This document shows, one piece after another, positions 17,376 to 26,300 of a stretch of DNA of 32,583 nucleotides. Made by a program: the position numbers and the translations under genes. The DNA is taken from positions 1 through 32,583 of the forward strand of contig CAIXKO010000082.1 in assembly GCA_903919925.1 (NCBI GenBank), in the 5' to 3' direction. This stretch comes from an uncultured Bacteroidota bacterium. GTDB taxonomy: Bacteria; Bacteroidota; Bacteroidia; Bacteroidales; UBA12481. The stretch's first letter is position 1; each line of letters starts with the position of its first letter. The notes below the pieces were generated by a model, which was not told where the DNA came from, ran no database searches, and was given only the letters and a program-made list of their open reading frames with translations.

Positions 17376-20300
17376 CTCAACCAAGAGGTTAACAGTAACC
17401 TCATTGCTGAGGTAAGCAAACTGCTGGCTATTCAAATCAAATGCCTGAGCGAGCCCTGTTTTAATAACTTTCCCGGCAAGAACATCGTTTGAAGTAATCG
17501 TGTATTCAGCTTTTAGTGAATCGATGGCACCCGGAGCCAATGACCGGATAGTTCCGCTAAAGGAAAGTGTTGAGTTTTTATCGGTAATCTGAATGATATC
17601 CAAGGTAATATTACCCTTATTTTCAACTACTACCGTGTAAACAACAACATCGCCCTCTTTCTTAAAGGTTTGAGTTGAGGTAGTTGCTTTCGCATTCAAA
17701 TCAGGAAGCTGAACACCTGGGATCGTCACACTGTTCCCTGTTTTCTCAATCGGTTTACCATTTAGATCGAAACCAGATGCTTTGGCTACGCTAACCACTT
17801 TCCCAATATCGAGGTCGTGTTGTGTGATGGTCCGTGTAGCAGAAACAGTAATGAACTCACCAGGATGCAGTGATTCAATAGGTGCAGAAGACAGCATTTG
17901 TGAACCTGCATCGGAAATCTTCATATTAAATATAGTAATATTTCCGTTGTTCTGGATTTGTATGGAATAGTTAACGACATCGCCTACCTTTCGGAATATC
18001 GGAGTTACAGGACTATTGGAAATCAACATTTTGGGATCCTGTATACCCACAACAGTAACCTTGTTTCCAACCTTTTCGATAGTATTACCATAGAGATCAA
18101 ATCCAGTTGCTTTTGCCTCTGTCACTACTTTACCGGCATCAAGATCATTCTGAGTAACCATATGTGATGCAGAAACCACAAACGTTTCATCCGGTACCAA
18201 AATAATACTAGGCCGTGCAGTGATAATTACAGAATTTGGATCGGTGACCAATGTACTTACAATGCTAACATTCCCTGAATTCTTAACAAGGATGTTATAA
18301 TGTATGATGTCGCCTACCTTACTGAATGAAAGTTCTTCAGCAACAGCTGTAGTAGAAAGCTCCGGACTCTTTATTCCAACCACCGAAACCTCATTTCCCG
18401 GAACCATAACCAATTGCTTATCCGGATCCGTTCCGGTAGCACTAACTGACCTAACCACCTTACCGGCATCAAGATCAGCCAAAGTAACGGTGTAAAGGGC
18501 TGTTAATTTGGCGGTGTTACCCGGTGCCAGATTTAATTGCGAACCACCGTTAAAGGTAATATCCCAGGGAGACGAAAACTCAATATCAGCCAACGTTAAG
18601 TTTCCTGTGTTGCTAACTTCAATGGAATAGTGAATTTGCTGACCCAAAGTATTGAAAGAAGTTTCATCAGACTTAAACCGGATGGTCATCTGCGGATTTT
18701 TAATCGCAAATACTTTTACCGGTTTGCTTTGAGTATTGAATGTATTCCCGTTTTGGTATGTTCCCTGGATAGAAGCCAGGTTAACGATCACCCCTGAATC
18801 AAGATCAGCCTGGGTAACCACATGCGTTGCCCTAATAGTTAAGGAACCGGAACCTTGGAGGTTGAACACCGTCATCCCATCAGAAATTACCGAATTTGGG
18901 TCAATCACGGAAATATCAGAGGCCGCAATGTTCCCATAGTTCTTAACCGTTATGGAATAATGAATTACCTGCCCTACTTTGTCAAAACCTGGTGTTTCAA
19001 CAACCTGACTAACAGCAATTCCTTCCATCTTATTAGCTGGAATTTCAATTTCATTTGTTTTAGATGAAATTAATTGTCCACCAGGTTTATAACCAGATAC
19101 TGTTGCAGAACTAACAAGCCGTCCAGCTGTTAAGTCAGCTTGAGTAACCACGTATTCAGCCATAATTTTAGCAGAGCCTCCCGGTATAATGCTACTTATA
19201 GCATTTCCAGTAAGCCGTGCATCCAATTCAGTTGGTGTAACGTTTGTAATCATCACATTACCAGTGTTCTGAATTTCGATTGAATAATGGATGATATCGC
19301 CTGGAGCATTATAACTTACTTCGGCGGCAGAGAATGTTGCCTTCAGCTCTGGAATTTGCACTCCCCTTGTAATCAAACTATTGCTTATAACCGAAAGCTG
19401 CTGGCTATTTGGATCACTCCCGATAACGGTAGATGCTTTTTCAACAAACCCAACATTAAGATCGGCTTGTGCCACGTAATGAGTCGTTCTGATAATGATA
19501 CTCTCACCCGGGTTAAGGCTCGAAACCTGGTTACTTCCAACAACAGTAGTGTTAGGATCCGCCAAGGTAATTCCAGTGATTTTAACATTTCCGGTATTAG
19601 TAATTTTATTTGAGTAATGAATCAGATCGCCAATAGTTCGGAAGGAGGTTTCATCAGCAGTTTTGGTCAGGGTAAGTGAAGGCAACTGTTTTGCATAAAC
19701 TGTTACCTCATTGCTTTGTACGCTGTCTGTCAGATTAAACAAATCCTTACCAGTTGCAGTAGCGAGGTTTATAACTTTGCCGGCATTAAGATCCCTTTGT
19801 GTAATCACATGCTCAGCTGTCATAGTGATAGATTGTCCGGTAGGTAAACCGTAATCGGTATTGACACTGGTAAATACAGCATTCTGATCACGGACAATAA
19901 CTTCCAGCATGATGGTATTCCGGAGGTTCTTTACATTGATCGTATAATGTATAACCTCTCCAACAGCTTTAAAAGTGGCTTCCTTAGCAAATTTAGTCAG
20001 AACCAGTTTCGGAGGTTGGTTAGCATATAATGCAACCTCGTTACTTTCATCACTAACTGCTTTTCCAGTAGGATCAATACCCTTTGCATAAGCGACATTA
20101 ACAATTTTTCCGGCATCGATATCGGCCTGAGTCACCACATGTTCAGCTTTGGCAGTCAGGGTTTGACGTGGAGCCAGACTTAGGATCGGGCTACCGGCAA
20201 CAACCACTGCACCAGGATCAGAAACTACAATATTTGTAGCAGTAACGTTTCCGCAGTTATACACTTCGAGGGTATAATGAATCACTTCACCAACAGAACG

Positions 20301-23300
20301 GTAAGTGTTTTCCGTAACGAATTTGGTAATAGTTAACTGGGGACGCTGAAGAGCAGGAACTGCAACACATTCACTGGAGTCAGCAGATTGCACTCCATCA
20401 GCAAATACACCGGAAACTAATGCGCAATTTACAATTTGTCCGGCATCAATATCTTGCTGGGTAACGATATGAGTTGCCATATAAGTGTTGGCAACACCAG
20501 CTTGCAAAGAAGTTATCGGGTTTCTTGAGCTGATCATGGCATTCAAATCGGAGACAGAACTATTATAGAGTGTTCCGTCGCTTGTGTTGATAACCTCGAT
20601 GTTATAATGGATCACATCTCCTACAGCACTATAACTAGTTTCTACTGCTTTTTTGACAATTACCAATCCAGGGCGTATGCCAGGGTTAACAATCACCGTA
20701 ACCGTAGTTTGATCGCAGTTCGATGGATTAACTTTTTCACAAATCCGATAATCAAGGTAATAAGTATTGGAAGGTGTACCCGGAGCCACCAATACCGAAG
20801 TTCCCGAAAGGGTAACACCCGGATTTGTGGAACTTATAAAAGTAATGGTTACATCAGCAGGATTGAGCAATACTCCATTGAGAAGGTCATTAACCAAAAC
20901 ATTGGGTACGGCGGTTCCGCCAGACAATCCATCAACGGTACCCTGATCGGCGATGGCGTCGATATTTGGAGCGCTAACCGGTACCGTAACAATGGCCTGA
21001 TCGCAATTTGAAGGTTGAGATTTCAAACAGATCTGGTAGGTGAGTATGTAATTGCCTGCTGGTGTACCCGCTGCAACTACCACATTTGAACCAACCAGAG
21101 TAACGCCAGGATTACTACTACTGATAAAGGATAAATTAATATCAGCCGGATTAACCACTACACCATTCCAGGTATCATTTACCAGAACATTGATAAATGA
21201 GGTACCCCCGGTAAGCCCAGGAACAACGGTACCAGTATCATCATTGGCAATCAGGACTGAAAGTATAATTTTGGAGATGTTGTTATCAAGCAAAGGGTCA
21301 GGCTCTTTCCCTGCAACAGTAGCAATATTTTCATAACTTATACCTGTACCCGGAGCGTTCACTAATACTTTCATTTTAAGAATGGTATTTGCTCCAACTG
21401 CCAGGGTTCCAATTGTCCATACCCCTGTAGCCGGCAGGTAGGCTCCTGCCCGGTCATCGGATACGTAAGTGAAACCAGAAGGTAATAAGTCATTTACTTT
21501 CACGTTGGTTCCAATGCCTGGTCCCTTATTTGTCACGGTAAGAGTAAAAATAACCTCACTACCAATAGCAGGGGTGGTATTGTTGATCGTTTTAATCACC
21601 TGAAGATCTACCGGCAAGGCAGTTATTGTTACTGCAAAGCTGCAGAACGCAGTGTTTTTGCACTTATCGGTTGCTATCCAGGTTACCATGGTTGAGCCAA
21701 GCGGAAAGACATATCCGGCCAGAGTAGACGTTTGGGTTAAATTGTTAATTACAGTGGCAGTACCCCAGCGATCGGAAACTGAAATATAGTCAAATTCATT
21801 TCCTACGGTGGTGTAGGTTGCGGGCAGGCCTGAAATTGTTCTTACCTGAGTGGTTGCATGGCACACTAAAGTTGGTGGAGTATTATCGGCAATGGTTATG
21901 GTAACCCTGCTTTCGGAAGGGGTGCAGATACCATTGCTAATGGTCCACTTAAATATATATACGCCGGGAACAAGATTCGTAACGGTAGTATTATATAGTG
22001 TAGCACTAGTAATAACCGGCACATTCGGGCCGCTCACCAAAGACCAGAATCCTGTTTCAGGTGACGGGTTATTACCTGCAAGTTGAACCGTGGATACTGA
22101 GCAGAGGTTTTGGGCAGGGCCTGCATTGGCAATAATACTTACAGAAGTTTGATTTCTCAATGAAACTTCATCAAATGAACTGCAAGTACCATTAACTATT
22201 GTCCAGCGTAAAACTACCGGAACACCATCAGGAACGCCGGTAACGGCGGATGTAGGTGAATGAATGCTGACAACCGTGGCAGTTCCGGATTGTACAGTCC
22301 ACGTGCCGGTACCAACCGATGGAGCATTTGCAGCAAGTGTAAAGTTTCCACTGCCACACTGTGCCTGATCTGCTCCGGCAGCTGCAACCGTTACAGGTGC
22401 ATCATTAGTAAGAGATACTTCATCGAAAGAACCGCAAGTGCCGTTTGCAATTGTCCAGCGTAATAGCGCTGTTGAGCCGGCAGGAACACCAGTAACTTCT
22501 GAATTGGCAGCATGAATATTTGCAATCGTAGCTGTGCCGTTCTGAACAGTCCAGGTGCCAACGCCGGAGGTTGCCGAATTAGCTGCAAGCGTAAAGGTTG
22601 AATTGCCGCAAAGAGCCTGATCGGGACCTGCTGTCGCAATGGTCACTGCTGTATTATTGATTAGAGAAACCTCGTCAAATGAGCTGCAGGTACCATTAAC
22701 AATGGTCCAGCGAAGGACTGCAGGAGTAGTTCCAGCTGGTACACTGGTAACTACAGAAGTTGGAGAATGAATATCGGAAATCGTGGCGGTTCCGCTCTGA
22801 ACGGTCCAGGTGCCGACACCGGTTAACGCGACATTACCTGAAAGAGTAAATGTTCCATTATTGCACAACGCCTGATCGGGACCGGCAGCAGCAACAGTTA
22901 CAGCATTATGGTTAGTCAGTGATACTTCATCGAATGAACTGCAGGTACCATTTACGATGGTCCATCTTAAAACGGCCGTTGTTCCGGAGGGTACGCCTAT
23001 TACCCCGGAAGTTGGTGAGTGAAGGCTGGAAATCATGGCTGTACCGCTTTGAACTGTCCAGGTGCCCGTACCCGGAGATGCTGAATTACCAGCAAGAGTG
23101 AAGCTTCCGATGTTGCACTGAGCCTGGTCAGATCCAGCTGCGGCGATAGTTACCGCTGCATTGTTGGTTAAAGAAACCTCATCAAACGAGCTGCAGGTGC
23201 CATTTACGATGGTCCAGCGCAATAATGCGTTAGTACCGGCAGGTACACCGGTTACCCCTGAGCTTGCGGAATGTAAGCTGGTAATAGTTGCGGTGCCAGT

Positions 23301-26300
23301 TATTACGGTCCAGGTGCCGGTTCCAACCACCGGTGCATTACCGGCAAGTGTGAAATTACTAATGTTACACTGTGCAATATCCGTTCCGGCTGCGGCAATG
23401 GTTACCGCGGCATCATTGGTTAATAATACCTCATCAAAAGTAGAACAGGTTCCGTTGACAATAGTCCAGCGCAGAAGTGCTGAAGTGCCTGCCGGAACAC
23501 CGGTAACACCCGATGTGGCAGAATGCAGACTGGTAATGGTTGCTGTTCCGGTTTGAACGGTCCAGGTACCGGTGCCTACAGTAGCTGTATTTCCGGCGAG
23601 GGTAAAAGTCGGGATATTACATTGTGTCTGATCTGAACCGGCGGCCGCTATAGTAACGGCTGCATTATTGGTCAGAGATACTTCATCGAATGAACTGCAG
23701 GTTCCATTTACAATGGTCCACCGTAATACGGCGGTTGTTCCGGCTGGTACACCGCTTACTGTTGAGGTTGCCGAGTTTAGGCTTGCAACAACAGCTGTTC
23801 CGCTCTGTACACTCCAGGTACCCACTCCAACAGAAGCAGCATTACCTGCAAGCGTAAAGTTTGTATTATTGCACTGAGCCTGATCGATTCCAGCTGCGGC
23901 AACGGTAACAGCTGCATTATTAGTTAAGGATACTTCGTCGAAAGAGCTGCATGTTCCGTTAACTATGGTCCAGCGAAGCACTGCAGTTGTACCTGCAGGC
24001 ACACCGGTAATTCCGGAGGTTGGCGAAAACAGGCTGGAAATTGTGGCCGTTCCGCTCTGAACCGTCCAGGTGCCATTACCAACCGATGGGGCATTTCCGG
24101 CAAGTGTAAAGCTTCCACTGTTACACTGTGCCTGATCTGATCCTGCGGCAGCAACTGTCACAGAGGCATTATTGGTTAAAGATACTTCGTCAAATGAGGA
24201 GCATGTTCCATTAACAATGGTCCAACGCAATACAGCAGTAACACCGGCCGGAACACCTGTCACACCGGATGTTGCTGAATTCAAACTGCTTATAGTGGCA
24301 GTACCGCTTTGAACGGTCCAGGTGCCGGTACCAACGGTTGCGGCATTTCCGGCCAAGGTAAAACTCCCATTATTACATTGAGCCTGATCAGCGCCGGCGG
24401 TGGAAGTAACAGGAGCTTCATTATGGGTAAGCGATACTTCATCATACGAACTGCAGGTACCATTAACAATGGTCCAGCGTAATAACGCAGTTGTTCCGGC
24501 AGGTACACCGGTTACTAATGATGTTGCAGAATGTATAGCGTTTATTGAAGCGGTTCCGCCTTGAACCGTCCAGGTACCCATACCAACTGATGGAGGGTTC
24601 CCGGCCAAAGTAAAACTACCGCTGCTGCACTGAGCCTGATCAGCGCCGGCAGCAGCTATTGTTACGGCTGCATGATTGGTAAGTATAACTTCATCAAAGG
24701 TGCTGCAGGTGCCATTTACGATCGTCCATCTCAGCAATGCTGATGAACCCGCAGGTACCCCGGTAACTCCTGATGTAGCGGAATGAAGGCTGGTAATGGT
24801 TGCTGTTCCGGTTTGAACGGTCCAGGTGCCGGCACCTACAGTTGCGGCATTACCGGCAAGAGTAAAGCTCCCGTTATCACATTGAGCCTGGTCAGTTCCG
24901 GCTGCTGCAATATCGACCGCGGCATTATTGGTCAGAGATACTTCATCAAATGAGCTGCAAGTTCCGTTTACAATGGTCCAGCGCAATACTGCAGTTGTTC
25001 CTTGCGGTACGCCTGTGACTGCGGAAGTTGCTGAGTTAAGGCTGGTGATATTGGCTGTTCCACTTTGTACAGTCCAGGTTCCGGTACCTACGGCGGCAAT
25101 ATTTCCTCCGAGGGTAAAGCTTCCGTTATTACACTGGGCCATATCGGATCCGGCTGCTGCAACAGTTACCGCTGCATCATTGGTAAGTGAAACTTCATCG
25201 AATGTACTGCAAGTGCCATTCAAAATGGTCCAGCGCAATACCGCGGTTGTACCTGAGGGCACTCCGGTTACTCCGGATACAGCTGAATGGTTGTTGGTTA
25301 TAGTGGCGGTACCGGTTTGTACGGTCCAGGTTCCTGTACCCACTGATGCAGCATTTCCTGCCAGGGTAAAGTTACCATTATTACATTGTGCCTGGTCAGC
25401 ACCGGCAGCGGCTATTGTTACAGCCGCATCATTGGTCAGGGAAACTTCATCAAAAGAGCTGCAAGTACCATTTACTATAGTCCAACGCAATACTGCAGTG
25501 CTGCCAGCGGGAACACCTGTTACCCCAGAGGTAGCCGAATGAAGATTGGTTATGGTAGCAGTACCGCTTTGCAGTGTCCAGGTACCGGTACCCACCGAGG
25601 CGGCATTTCCGGCGAGAGTAAAGCTACTGTTATCACACTGAGCCTGATCATTCCCGGCTGCTGCCGCAACAGGAGCCTGATCGTTGGTCAGCATAACCTC
25701 ATCGAATGAGCTACAGGTACCATTAGCTATGGTCCATCTTAAAATAGCGTAAGTTCCGGCAGGTACACCGGTAACCCCGGAAGTTGCGGAATGCAAACTG
25801 GTTATGGTAGCCGTTCCATTTTGCACGGTCCACGTTCCGGTTCCTACAGAAGCAGCATTTCCTGCAAGGGTAAAGCTACTGGTATTGCATTGAGCCTGAT
25901 CGGTTCCGGCTGCTGCAATTGTAACGGCAGCATCGTTGGTCAGCAATACCTCATCAAAGGTACTGCACGTTCCATTAGTAACGGTCCATCGCAAAAGTGC
26001 CGAGGTACCGCTGGGCACTCCGGTAATCCCAGATGTTGGCGAGTGCAGCGCGGTAATATTGGCTGTGCCACTTTCAACAGTCCAGGTGCCAGTACCCACA
26101 GCTGCAGAATTGCCGGCAAGGGTAAAGCTTCCATTGTCGCACTGAGCCTGATCGGGACCGGCGGCTGCAGTGGTAACCGGAGCATTATTGGTGAGAGAAA
26201 CTTCATCGAAAGAGCTGCAGGTACCATTAACAATGGTCCAACGCAATGTTGCAGTTGTACCTTCCGGAACTCCGGTTACCCCGGAAGTCGCAGAATGCAA